From the NCBI GenBank assembly GCA_016868295.1, contig VGHJ01000028.1, forward strand, positions 1-35,451: a stretch of DNA of 35,451 bases, in the 5' to 3' direction. Under the pieces are notes generated by a model, which did not search any database, was not told the origin of the DNA, and saw only the letters and a program-made list of their open reading frames with translations. This document shows positions 1 to 7,905 of the stretch, in pieces. Both the position numbers and the translations under genes were made by a program. This DNA is from Betaproteobacteria bacterium (GTDB lineage Bacteria > Pseudomonadota > Gammaproteobacteria > Burkholderiales > Rhodocyclaceae). Numbering within the stretch: position 1 is the stretch's first letter; each line of letters starts with the position of its first letter.

Positions 1-1034
1 TCGGCCTTCTCTTCCGCGCCCTCCTCGGCTTCGGCGCCGGCGCCGCTGCCCATTTCCTGCAGGCCGGAGATGTCGAGCTGTTCCGGCGGCTTGGTGACGG
101 ACTTGTACACCAGTCCCATGGCGCCGAACCACATAGCGGCCGGCAGCATCACGATGAGGAGCTGCTTCAGGATGACGCCGCCCGGCACGCTGGCATTCAC
201 GCGGCCCTTCAGCGCCGTCAGCAGCGCGGGCAGCGCACGACGGCCGTGCGCGTCGGCCACCGCCTGGCAATGCGGCGGCAGCGGCACGATGCGCTCCTCG
301 GCGGAGAGCGGCGGCGCCAGGCCCGGCTTGAGCTTGGCGAGGATGATGACGTAGCCGATGTAGAGGCCCGCCAGCATGAGGCCGGGGAAGAAGGCGCCGG
401 CATAGAGCTGCACGACCGAGACGCCGGCCGTGGCGCCATAGACGATGAGCAGCACCGAGGGCGGGATGAGGATGCCGAGGCAGCCGCCGGCGGTGATGGC
501 GCCGGCCGACAGTTTGATGTCGTAGCCGTGGCGCAGCATGGCCGGAAAGGCGAGCAGGCCCATCAGTGTCACCACCGCGCCGACGATGCCGGTGGCGGTG
601 GCGAAGATGGCGCAGGTGACGAGCGTCGCCACGGCGAGCGAGCCGGGGATGCGCGCCAGCGCGAGATGGATGCTCTTGAACAGCTTCTCGATCAGGTTGG
701 CGCGCTCGACCAGATAGCCCATGAAGACGAAGAGCGGGATCGAGATGAGCACGTCGTTGCTCATCACGGCGTAGGCGCGCTGCACCATGAGATCCAGCGT
801 CTGGCGCACGGCGATGTCCGGACTCGAACTGTTGTAGGCAAACCAGGCGAAGATGACGCCCATGCCCATCAGGGTGAAGGCGGTGGGGAAGCCCATCATG
901 ATCGCCACCACCACCAGCGAGAGCATGAGGAGTCCCAGGTGGCCGTTCGTCATGTTGCCCCACGGCATGAGTACCGCCGTGGTAACGAGGATGAGGGCCA
1001 TCAGGCCAAAGCCGAAGCGCAGCTCCTTCTTCAC
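1..1034 (-). CDS. dctM: TRAP transporter large permease DctM (3' end outside window)
   Basis: Large membrane subunit of a tripartite ATP-independent periplasmic (TRAP) transporter, the channel that moves the solute delivered by DctP in symport with Na+. About 344 residues are visible, running off the left edge. It starts with GTG at 1034, overlapping the dctQ stop (GTGA), with an AGGAGG ribosome site at 1042-1047, seven bases upstream. Many hydrophobic helices are visible. The typical DctM stretch ATATGIVGAVVTLMGLLAFP is present, followed by a GGCLGILIPPS segment (the family's conserved glycine/proline loop). After about residue 250 comes a more polar region, then further hydrophobic segments and an acidic, Ala/Glu-rich stretch at the edge of the window. 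This suggests the longer (roughly 600-residue) DctM type rather than the minimal 430-residue form. Family assignment is firm; substrate is not. Confidence 0.93.
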   Translation of the reverse strand, partial: MKKELRFGFGLMALILVTTAVLMPWGNMTNGHLGLLMLSLVVVAIMMGFPTAFTLMGMGVIFAWFAYNSSSPDIAVRQTLDLMVQRAYAVMSNDVLISIPLFVFMGYLVERANLIEKLFKSIHLALARIPGSLAVATLVTCAIFATATGIVGAVVTLMGLLAFPAMLRHGYDIKLSAGAITAGGCLGILIPPSVLLIVYGATAGVSVVQLYAGAFFPGLMLAGLYIGYVIILAKLKPGLAPPLSAEERIVPLPPHCQAVADAHGRRALPALLTALKGRVNASVPGGVILKQLLIVMLPAAMWFGAMGLVYKSVTKPPEQLDISGLQEMGSGAGAEAEEGAEEKA

Positions 1035-1651
1035 TTGTGCGCCTCCTGCCTGACCACATACTCATCGAGGGCGGCGATGTCCTCGTCCTTGACGTGCACC
1101 ATCTCCTTCAGCTTGTCGACGTCGACCTCCTCGACGTCCTCCTCGCGCGAGGGCCAGGCGCCGTCGCGCAGGCAGATGACGCAGCGGGCGATCTCGACAA
1201 TGCCCTGCAGCATGAGGCCGAAGCCGGCGGCGGGGATGACGAATTTGAACGGATACAGCGGCAGCGGCTCGGGGCTGAAAGTCTGCTCGTTGATCGCCAG
1301 CGACTCGTTGGCGAAGGTCCACCCGGCATAGGTCAGCGCGAAGATGCCGGGCAGGAAAAACAGGATGTAGAGCACCAGGTCGATCGTCGCCTGCGTGCGC
1401 GGTTCGAAGAAGCCGTAGAGCACGTCGCCGCGCACGTGGCCGCCCTTGGCGAGCGTGTAGGCGCCGGCCATCATGAAGAGCAGGCCGTAGAGCATGATCT
1501 GGGCGTCGAGCACCCAGGCGTGCGGCACGTTGAGCACGTAGCGGGAGAACACCTCCCACGAGATGAGGAGCGTGAGGGCGAGGATGGCCCAGCCGGTGAT
1601 ATGGCCGGCCAGCGTGCTCGCCTTGTCGACGAAGAGCAGCAGCTTCTGCAT
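1031..1651 (-). CDS. dctQ: TRAP transporter small permease DctQ
   Basis: Small membrane subunit of the TRAP transporter, 206 residues, expected to pair with DctM in the inner membrane. Four hydrophobic helices can be seen at roughly residues 15-35, 50-70, 90-115 and 135-160. The family signature around SWEVFSRYVLNVPHAWV (helix 1 to the first loop) is clear. The C-terminus is a charged cytoplasmic tail of about 45 residues rich in Glu, Asp and Lys, longer than in many DctQ proteins. It lies between dctP and dctM in the usual P-Q-M order and overlaps dctM by four bases, so the two membrane subunits are probably translationally coupled. No strong Shine-Dalgarno precedes its ATG. Confidence 0.93.
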   Translation of the reverse strand: MQKLLLFVDKASTLAGHITGWAILALTLLISWEVFSRYVLNVPHAWVLDAQIMLYGLLFMMAGAYTLAKGGHVRGDVLYGFFEPRTQATIDLVLYILFFLPGIFALTYAGWTFANESLAINEQTFSPEPLPLYPFKFVIPAAGFGLMLQGIVEIARCVICLRDGAWPSREEDVEEVDVDKLKEMVHVKDEDIAALDEYVVRQEAHK

Positions 1652-1674
1652 ATGTGAATCCGGAGAGGGGAAAT

Positions 1675-1696
1675 CCGCCCGGCGGCGGCCGGGCGG
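1675..1696 (-). other. Stem-loop between dctP and dctQ
   Basis: Perfect 9-bp inverted repeat CCGCCCGGC / GCCGGGCGG with a 4-base loop, in the 60-base gap after the dctP stop and before dctQ. There is no following T-run, so it is unlikely to be a full terminator. TRAP and ABC operons often carry such hairpins after the binding-protein gene, where they stabilise its mRNA and lower expression of the membrane subunits. That role is inferred here. Confidence 0.6.
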
Positions 1697-1711
1697 AAAT
1701 CGGTGCAGCGA

Positions 1712-2866
1712 TCAGCCCTTCTTGGCCGGGGCCTTCTTGGGCGCGAAGAAGTGGTTGTAGGCCATCTTGTAGTCGACCAAGGTGTCGTTCTGCCAGCGGC
1801 AGGCGCGCTGGGCGAAGGCGCGCATCGAATCGCTCACCTTCTTGAACGCCGGATTGTCGGCGCTCTTGGCGGCGAGCACCTTGTCCCAGGCCTCGAGCTG
1901 ACGGCGCAGGATGGCGTCCGGCGTCTTCCAGAACTTGACGCCCTGCTTCTCCTGCATCTCGATGTAGTCGGTCGAATAGCGGTGGATGGCCTTCCACGAC
2001 ATGTCAGCCGAGGCGGACTCGACGGCGTGGTCGATGATGGCCTTCAGCTCCTTCGGCAGGGCGTCGTACTTCTTCTTGTTGAAGAGGATCTCGAACTGCT
2101 CCGAGCACTGGTGGAAGCTCTGCAGCATGCAGTGCTTGGTGACGTCGGGGAAGCCGAGCAGGCGGTCCGAGCTGGCGTTGTTGAACTCGGCCGCGTCGAT
2201 CAGGCCGCGGTCGAGCGCCGGCACGATCTCTCCGCCGGGCAGCGGGTTCACCGCCAGGCCCATGTCCTTGTAGATGTCGACGGCGAGGCCGACGGTGCGG
2301 AACTTCATGCCCTTGACGTCGTCGGCCTTGGTGATCGGCTTCTTGAACCAGCCGAAGGGCTGCGTCGGCATCGGGCCGTAGAGGAAGGACTGCACGTCGA
2401 GGTTGAGGCTCTTGTAGATGTCGTCGAGCAGCTGCTTGCCGCCGCCGTAGTAGTGCCAGGCCAGCACCATGTTCGGATCCATGCCATAGGCCGGGCCCGA
2501 GCCCCACAGCGCGACGGCGGAGTTCTTGCCGTACCAGTAGGCGACCACGCCGTGGCCGCCGTCGAGCGTGCCCTTGGAGACGGCGTCGAGGAGATCGAAG
2601 GCCTTCACCACGGCGCCGGCCGGCAGCACCTCGATCTTCAGCCGGCCGCCCGACATCTCGTTGACGCGGTGGGCGAAGTCCTGGGCGTACTCGTGGAAGA
2701 TGTCCTTCGCCGGCCAGGTCGACTGCCAGCGCATGGAAATCGGCGACTGCGCCACCGAGATCATGGGGAAGCCCATGGCGGCGGCGCCGGCGGTGCCGGC
2801 GGCGGCCTTGCTCAGGAAGGAACGGCGCGACAGTTGCTTGTCTTCGGGTTTGCTTTCGTTGCTCAT
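1712..2866 (-). CDS. dctP: TRAP transporter solute-binding protein DctP, Tat-exported (TakP-like)
   Basis: Periplasmic receptor of the TRAP system, 384 residues. It has a twin-arginine leader (SRRSFLSK at residues 13-20, then an Ala/Gly-rich hydrophobic stretch ending near VAQS), so it should be exported folded by the Tat system. The mature part follows the DctP fold; the segment GMKFRTVGLAVDIYKDMG and the following PGGEIVPALDRGLIDAAEF match the conserved ligand-site region, whose Arg salt-bridges a carboxylate. The pattern resembles the alpha-keto-acid receptor TakP more than C4-dicarboxylate DctP, so a keto or other monocarboxylic acid is the likely ligand (inference). ATG is preceded by AGGAG. 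First gene of dctPQM; a 16-bp operator-like motif lies about 112 bases upstream. Confidence 0.92.
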   Translation of the reverse strand: MSNESKPEDKQLSRRSFLSKAAAGTAGAAAMGFPMISVAQSPISMRWQSTWPAKDIFHEYAQDFAHRVNEMSGGRLKIEVLPAGAVVKAFDLLDAVSKGTLDGGHGVVAYWYGKNSAVALWGSGPAYGMDPNMVLAWHYYGGGKQLLDDIYKSLNLDVQSFLYGPMPTQPFGWFKKPITKADDVKGMKFRTVGLAVDIYKDMGLAVNPLPGGEIVPALDRGLIDAAEFNNASSDRLLGFPDVTKHCMLQSFHQCSEQFEILFNKKKYDALPKELKAIIDHAVESASADMSWKAIHRYSTDYIEMQEKQGVKFWKTPDAILRRQLEAWDKVLAAKSADNPAFKKVSDSMRAFAQRACRWQNDTLVDYKMAYNHFFAPKKAPAKKG

Positions 2867-2977
2867 GAGTGTCTCCTCTCGACTGTGGTACGGGGGGTGC
2901 GGGAGTCGGATGTCTCCCTGTTGTGTTTGCCGCTACAGTTTGAACCTAAACAATCGCGCTGGCCATAGGCCGGGACT

Positions 2978-2993
2978 TAGGGATTACCCCTAC
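2978..2993 (-). promoter_or_regulatory. Operator-like motif upstream of dctP
   Basis: On the minus strand GTAGGGGTAATCCCTA, an imperfect dyad (AGGG/CCCT around the centre), 112 bases before the dctP start. It agrees at 12 of 16 positions with GTAAGGGAAATACTTA at 22238-22253, upstream of the sensor-kinase gene. A binding site for the FixJ/NarL-type regulator encoded at 19977-20594 is the simplest reading. This is inferred from the shared motif only. Confidence 0.45.
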
Positions 2994-3079
2994 TCGGGCT
3001 GGCGCCTGAGGAGGAAGGTGAGCATGGGCGGCGTGAGCAGCGTGGTCAGGATGACCATGATGACGATCGCCCCAAAATC
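2990..3079 (-). pseudogene. Remnant: C-terminal helix of a cation:proton antiporter
   Basis: Between the kefB-like stop and the dctP promoter, the minus strand encodes DFGAIVIMVILTTLLTPPML followed by a short Arg-rich end and TAG. A hydrophobic helix of the form (A/S)xxVxMVxxTTLxTPPxL is typical of the last membrane helix of CPA-type sodium:proton antiporters. No start or upstream part of such a gene remains, and the frame differs from that of the preceding antiporter gene. It is best read as the leftover 3' end of a deleted or displaced antiporter gene. The fragment is only about 29 codons, so the call is tentative. Confidence 0.45.
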
Positions 3080-3114
3080 ACCGCGCGCTCGGCAAGCCGG
3101 GTCGGTGACGGGCT

Positions 3115-4875
3115 TCACGGCTTTGTCTCGCTGGCCGTCGAGCCCGGCGGAGAATCGTCATCCCCAGGGGCAAGATTCCGATAGCGCTCGCGCAATCCCT
3201 CGTAGCGTTGTTCGCGCGCCTCCTCGACGTCCCGCAGCACGCGGCGCAACGGCACGTCGAGCCGGGTCAGCGTCTGCGCCGCCAGCATCAGGCTGCCCTC
3301 GAGCACCTCCGGCACCACCTCGCTGGCGCCGGCGTGCTTGAGTTCCTCGAGATGGGCGTCGTCCGCCGCGCGCACGACGACAGGGAGCTCGGGGCGGCGC
3401 GCGCGCACCAGGCCCAGCACCTTGAGGGCGGAAGGGACGTCGGGATAGGTGATCACGACGATGCGCGCCCGGTCGAGGCCGGCGGCGAGCAGCACCTCGC
3501 GCCGGTCGGCGTTGCCGAATACGACGTTCTCGCCGGCGCTGAGCGCCTGCTGCACGCGGTGGGGGTCCATGTCGAGGGCGATGAAGGGAATGCCCTCCTT
3601 GCCGAGAAAGCGCGCCACGCTCTGGCCGGTGCGGCCATAGCCGCAGACGATGGCGTGGTGGTCGATGCCGAGCGCATGGGCCGCCACCTCCTGCAACGCC
3701 GCCGAGTGCCGCAGCCACTCGTCGGGCGCGAAGCGCGTGCTCCAGTGGCGCGCGCGCTCGATGACGAAGGGCGCCGCCAGCATCGACAGCAGCATGCCGG
3801 CGAGGGAAGGCTGCACCACCTCGGGCGCGAGCAGGCCGTTGCCGCTCGCCAGCGTCAGCAGCACGAAGCCGAACTCGCCGGCCTGGGCGAGTTGCGCCGC
3901 CGTGCGGAAGGCGACCGAGTTGTCGGCGCCGGAGAGGCGCGCCACCATGAGCATCAGCAGGCCCTTGCCGGCCACCAGCCCGGCGAGGACCAGGAAGACC
4001 CATTCGAAACGCTGCCAGACCACGGCCAGGTCGAGCTGGGCGCCGATGGTGATGAAAAACAGTCCGAGCAGCACGTCGCGGAAGGGCCGGATGTCGGCCT
4101 CCACCTGGTGGCGATACATGGTCTCGGAAATGAGCATGCCGCCGAGGAAGGCGCCCAGCGTCAGCGACAGCCCGGCCCATTCCGTGAGGAAGGCCAGCGC
4201 CGTCGTGATCCACAGCACGTTGAGCATGAAGAGCTCCGCCGACTTGCGCCGCACGACGAGATCGAACCACCAGCGCATCAGGCGGCGGCCGACGATGGTC
4301 ACCAGCAGCAGGATGGCGGCCGACTGGGCCAGCGCCCAGCCCAGCGTGCCGGCCAGGCGCGAGGTGTCGGCCAGGGCGGGAATCAGGATCAGCAGCGGCA
4401 CCACGGCGAGATCCTGGAACAGCAGCACGCTCATGGTGCGCCGCCCCGAGGCCGAGTGCAGATCGAGCTTCTCGGCGAGCAGGCGGCCGACGATGGCCGT
4501 CGACGACATGGCGAACACCGCGCCGAGCGCCAGACTGCCCTGCCAGGGGATGTCGCCGAAATGGGCGATGGCCATCGTCGCCAGGATGGTGACGATCATC
4601 TGGGCGCCGCCGAGGCCGAACACCTGCCAGCGCATGGCGACCAGGCGCGGCAGCGAGAACTCCAGGCCGATGGAGAACATCAGGAACACCACGCCGAATT
4701 CCGCCAATCGCTCGGTCTGCGGGCTGTCCTCCAGCCAGCCGAGCGCGTGCGGCCCGACGGCGATGCCGATGGCCAGATAGGCCAGCATCGAGGGCAGGCG
4801 CAAGGCCTTGACCAGCGCGACCGCGAGAACGGCGGAAGTCAGCAGGATGAGGACGAGAAGGATTCCCTCGTGCAT
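3115..4875 (-). CDS. CPA2-family monovalent cation:proton antiporter with TrkA-N domain (KefB/C-type)
   Basis: Inner-membrane antiporter of 586 residues, expected to exchange K+ (or Na+) for H+. Residues 1-375 form a Na_H_exchanger domain with about 12-13 helices, including the FQDLAVVP segment (Gln154-Asp155) that carries the family's ion-binding acidic residue, and LGAFLGGMLISET near 240. Residues 405-525 are a Rossmann RCK/TrkA-N domain starting at IVCGYGRTG (residues 410-417), which binds nucleotide and gates the transporter in Kef proteins. The last 50 residues are charged and may be coiled. There is no obvious KefF/KefG ancillary gene nearby. The start ATG has only a weak ribosome site. 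It lies 80 bases downstream of nhaD on the same strand. Related in domain plan, but not close in sequence, to the antiporter at 11255-12904. Confidence 0.92.
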   Translation of the reverse strand: MHEGILLVLILLTSAVLAVALVKALRLPSMLAYLAIGIAVGPHALGWLEDSPQTERLAEFGVVFLMFSIGLEFSLPRLVAMRWQVFGLGGAQMIVTILATMAIAHFGDIPWQGSLALGAVFAMSSTAIVGRLLAEKLDLHSASGRRTMSVLLFQDLAVVPLLILIPALADTSRLAGTLGWALAQSAAILLLVTIVGRRLMRWWFDLVVRRKSAELFMLNVLWITTALAFLTEWAGLSLTLGAFLGGMLISETMYRHQVEADIRPFRDVLLGLFFITIGAQLDLAVVWQRFEWVFLVLAGLVAGKGLLMLMVARLSGADNSVAFRTAAQLAQAGEFGFVLLTLASGNGLLAPEVVQPSLAGMLLSMLAAPFVIERARHWSTRFAPDEWLRHSAALQEVAAHALGIDHHAIVCGYGRTGQSVARFLGKEGIPFIALDMDPHRVQQALSAGENVVFGNADRREVLLAAGLDRARIVVITYPDVPSALKVLGLVRARRPELPVVVRAADDAHLEELKHAGASEVVPEVLEGSLMLAAQTLTRLDVPLRRVLRDVEEAREQRYEGLRERYRNLAPGDDDSPPGSTASETKP

Positions 4876-4955
4876 ATTTCAGGAAGCAGCGGGCGCGCCG
4901 CGTTGTTTCCCGAAGGATAACCGATGCGGCAAGCCGCCGCACCGCCCCAGGTGAG

Positions 4956-6311
4956 TTAGCGTCCGGACGCCGCCGGCGCGACGGCGACAGCCACCGCCTG
5001 CGCGGTCTGCGTCTGCACGGCCTTCTGCTTCTCGTGCGGATGCCAGCCGAGGATGAGCAGGAGGGCGAAGAAGCCGACGACATAGCCGACGGCGATGAAC
5101 CAGCCGTGACGGATCCACTGGCCGACCGACTTGGCTTCGGGGAAGAGGTTGGACAGCGCCACGCCGGCGGAAGAGCCGAACCAGAGCATCGAGCCGCCGA
5201 AGCCGACGGCGTAGGCGAGGAAGCCCCAGTCGTAGCCGCCCTGCTTGAGCGCCAGCGCGGTAAGCGGGATGTTGTCGAACACGGCGGAAATGAAGCCGAG
5301 CGCCAATGTAGACGCCCACGTGGCAGGCGGCAGCTTCTCCACCGGCATCATCGAGGCGCAGGTCACCAGCGCCAGCAGGAAGACCGAGCCCTTGAAGGCG
5401 TCCGGCACCAGGCTCCACTCGGGTTTCCTCAGCGGCACGGCGAGCAGCAGGGCCACCCACACCGCCACGCCGAGCGCCGGGAAGTGGTCGGCCACGGCCG
5501 GGAACTTCAGGTTCATGGTGACGTTGGTGACGATGGCGGCGACGAGGATGAAGCCGACGATGCCGACGCGCGCCCAGTCCACGTGGTGCGCCACCTGCAG
5601 GTTGCGCACGATGGCCTGGTGCCGGTTCTGCTGCAGCGCCGCCGGGATGCCGAACACCACCAGCGCCACGGCGGCGGCGACGTAGGCCTCGACGACGTCG
5701 AGCGGGCTGACGCCGTCGATCCACATCATGGTCGTCGTGGTGTCGCCGACCACGCTGCCGGCGCCGCCGGCGTTCGAGGCCGCGACGATGGCGGCCAGGT
5801 AGCCGATGTGCACCTTGCGCTTGAAGACGCTGGCGGCGACCGTGCCGCCGATCAGTGCCGCGGCGATGTTGTCGAGGAAGCCCGAGAGCACGAAGATGAT
5901 GACGAGCAGCACGAAGGGGCCGAACCAGCCCTCCGGCAGCAGGCGCGGCAGCACCTCCGGCACGCCGCTGTCCTCGAAGTGGCGCGCCAGCAGGGCGAAG
6001 CCGACCAGCAGGCAGAGCAGGTTCGACAGCAGCACCCACTCGTGCGCCATGTGCGCGCCGAAGCCGGCCAGGCCGGGGCCGAACTTGAAACCGGTGAAGA
6101 CGATCTTGTACACCGCGATGACGACCAGGCCGCCGAGGGCAACCTTCAAAACATGGTGGTGGAACAGCGCCACGCCGAGCAGCGTCGCCGCGAAGAGGAT
6201 GAAGTCGACCGGAATGCCGGCCACGGCGGGGCCGTCCGCCGCCTGGGCGGCCGCGGCAAACAGGAACAGGGCGGGCGCGGCAAGCGCGCGGCTGGGGCGG
6301 CTGGATCTCAT
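4956..6311 (-). CDS. nhaD: Sodium:proton antiporter, NhaD type
   Basis: Na+(Li+)/H+ antiporter of the ion-transporter superfamily, 451 residues. ATG at 6311 was chosen rather than an upstream ATG at 6389 because it has a GGAG site and begins a clean signal-like segment (MRSSRPSRALAAPALFLF, then AAAAQA). The NhaD hallmark NAGGAGSVVGDTTTTMMWID is clear near the middle, as is the paired SGFLDNIAAALIGGT (first half) and AVFDNIPLTALAL (second half), the two inverted-repeat signatures with conserved Asp-Asn. About 11-13 helices. The C-terminal 25 residues are Ala/Val/Gln-rich and low in complexity. It is divergent from the uspA gene at 6458, with 146 bases between them. Confidence 0.9.
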   Translation of the reverse strand: MRSSRPSRALAAPALFLFAAAAQAADGPAVAGIPVDFILFAATLLGVALFHHHVLKVALGGLVVIAVYKIVFTGFKFGPGLAGFGAHMAHEWVLLSNLLCLLVGFALLARHFEDSGVPEVLPRLLPEGWFGPFVLLVIIFVLSGFLDNIAAALIGGTVAASVFKRKVHIGYLAAIVAASNAGGAGSVVGDTTTTMMWIDGVSPLDVVEAYVAAAVALVVFGIPAALQQNRHQAIVRNLQVAHHVDWARVGIVGFILVAAIVTNVTMNLKFPAVADHFPALGVAVWVALLLAVPLRKPEWSLVPDAFKGSVFLLALVTCASMMPVEKLPPATWASTLALGFISAVFDNIPLTALALKQGGYDWGFLAYAVGFGGSMLWFGSSAGVALSNLFPEAKSVGQWIRHGWFIAVGYVVGFFALLLILGWHPHEKQKAVQTQTAQAVAVAVAPAASGR

Positions 6312-6457
6312 GGGAACTCCGGTTTCGGCAGCGCGGGATTTTATCATCCGGCCCGGGCAATCGCGTACGTGGTTTCCCCAATCCGCCACACGCGGGCAAA
6401 ATCAGCGCAAACAATGGGATAATCGTGCCGACCGAAATACCTGAAGGAATCCGCATC

Positions 6458-6883
6458 ATGCGCAAAGCCCTCGTCCCCGTGGATGGCTCGTCCAACTCCG
6501 ACCGCGCCGTACAGCACGTCGTCGCGCTGGCCGGCACCTGCCCGTCCATGGACGTCGTCCTGCTCAATGTCCAGCCGGAGATCGACGACTGGAGCGTGCG
6601 CCGCTTCCTGAAGAAGGAGGAGGTCGAGGCGATGGAGGAATCCAAGGGCGGCGATGCCCTGCACTCCGCCCGCGCCCTGCTCGACGCCGCCGGCGTCCGC
6701 TACACCCCCATGGTGCTGATCGGCCCGGTCGCCGAAACCATCGCCAAAACCGCCCTGGAGCAGAACTGCGACGGCATCGTCATGGGCACGCGCGGCCTCG
6801 GCGCGGTGGCCGGCGCCCTGCTCGGCTCGGTCTCCGAGAAAGTCATCCATCTCGCCGACCTGCCGGTGACGCTGATCAAGTAG
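6458..6883 (+). CDS. Universal stress protein (UspA family, ATP-binding type)
   Basis: Single-domain UspA protein of 141 residues. The ATG at 6458 is favoured over an ATG-less upstream extension because it begins MRKALVPVDGS, the normal first beta strand, and follows AAGGA at 6444-6448 with a 9-base spacer. The nucleotide motif G-2X-G-9X-G-S is complete near the C-terminus (GTRGLGAVAGALLGS), so ATP binding is expected. GATAAT at 6418-6423 is a possible -10 element, without a convincing -35. First gene of a plus-strand run (UspA, CaCA exchanger, P-type ATPase remnant, NfeD, slipin, CPA2 antiporter, tandem UspA); its role is probably to tie transport activity to stress or energy state (inference). 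Confidence 0.9.
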   Translation: MRKALVPVDGSSNSDRAVQHVVALAGTCPSMDVVLLNVQPEIDDWSVRRFLKKEEVEAMEESKGGDALHSARALLDAAGVRYTPMVLIGPVAETIAKTALEQNCDGIVMGTRGLGAVAGALLGSVSEKVIHLADLPVTLIK

Positions 6884-6903
6884 CCCGGCGCCCGGGGGCC
6901 GCG

Positions 6904-7905
6904 ATGAGCTGGCTCTACCTTGCCCTCTGCATCGTCGTCATCGGCTTCGCCGGCGCGCACCTGTCGCGCTACGGCGACGTCATCGCCGAGAAGACCGGGC
7001 TCGGGCGCAGCTGGGTCGGCCTGGTCCTGCTCGCCACCGTCACCTCGCTGCCGGAACTGGTGACGGGCCTCTCGGCGGTGACGATCGCCGACGTGCCCGA
7101 CATCGCCGTCGGCGACGTGCTCGGCAGCTGCGTCTTCAACCTCGGCATCCTCGTCGTCGTCGACTTCCTCCACCGCGACGAACCGGTCTACACCCGCGCC
7201 AGCCGCGGCCACATCCTCTCGGCCGGTTTCGGTGTGATCCTGATCGGGCTGGTCGGCGCATCGATCGTGCTCGCCCATTTCGGCGCACTGCCCGCAATCG
7301 GGCATGTCGGCCTCTACTCGCCGCTGATCGTCATCATTTATCTCGTCGCCATGAACATGGTGTTTCACTACGAGAAGCGCGAAATGGCCGAGTTCGTCGA
7401 GGAATCGGCCGAGCGCTACCCGGATATCGGCCTGAGGCGGGCCCTCGCCGGCTATGCGCTGGCGGGCGCCTTCGTCGTCGCCGCCGGCACCTGGCTGCCC
7501 TTCATCGGCGCGGACATCGCGGAGGAAATGGGCTGGCACAAATCCTTCGTCGGCACCCTGCTGGTCGCCGCCGCCACTTCCGCGCCGGAAATCGCCGTCA
7601 CCCTCGCCGCGGTGCGCATCGGCGCGCTCGACATGGCCATCGCCAACCTCTTCGGCAGCAACCTCTTCGACATTCTCATCGTCGCCATCGACGACCTTTT
7701 CTACCTGAAGGGGCCGATCCTCTCCCATGTCTCGCCGGTCCACGCCATCTCGGCGCTTTCCGCCATCATCATGACGGGCGTCGCGACCGTGGGTCTGTTC
7801 TACCGGCCGACCGCCCGGCTCGCCAGCACGGTCGGCTGGATCAGCATTTCCCTGCTCGCCCTCTATCTGCTCAACAGCTACGTCCTCTTCCGCCATGGCG
7901 CCTGA
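6904..7905 (+). CDS. CaCA-family sodium/calcium exchanger-like membrane protein
   Basis: Cation exchanger of the Ca2+:cation antiporter superfamily, 333 residues, about ten helices in two inverted halves. Each half has the alpha-repeat signature: ATVTSLPELVTGLSA followed by GDVLGSCVFNLG in the first (residues ~45-85), and AAATSAPEIAVTLAAV followed by NLFGSNLFDI in the second (residues ~220-260). The Glu in each SPE/APE motif and the downstream GS-N/D residues line the ion site in NCX/YrbG-type proteins. A charged cytoplasmic loop (residues ~155-175, FHYEKREMAEFVEE) separates the halves. It begins 20 bases after uspA and overlaps the start of the next gene by 11 bases, so the three are likely co-transcribed. 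Ca2+ is likely but not provable from sequence. Confidence 0.88.
   Translation: MSWLYLALCIVVIGFAGAHLSRYGDVIAEKTGLGRSWVGLVLLATVTSLPELVTGLSAVTIADVPDIAVGDVLGSCVFNLGILVVVDFLHRDEPVYTRASRGHILSAGFGVILIGLVGASIVLAHFGALPAIGHVGLYSPLIVIIYLVAMNMVFHYEKREMAEFVEESAERYPDIGLRRALAGYALAGAFVVAAGTWLPFIGADIAEEMGWHKSFVGTLLVAAATSAPEIAVTLAAVRIGALDMAIANLFGSNLFDILIVAIDDLFYLKGPILSHVSPVHAISALSAIIMTGVATVGLFYRPTARLASTVGWISISLLALYLLNSYVLFRHGA

Noticed and set aside
2940-2965. Sigma-54 (-24/-12) promoter for dctP
   Set aside because: Minus-strand TGGCC...TTGT resembles the consensus but the GG-to-GC spacing is one base too long and the -12 GC is GT.
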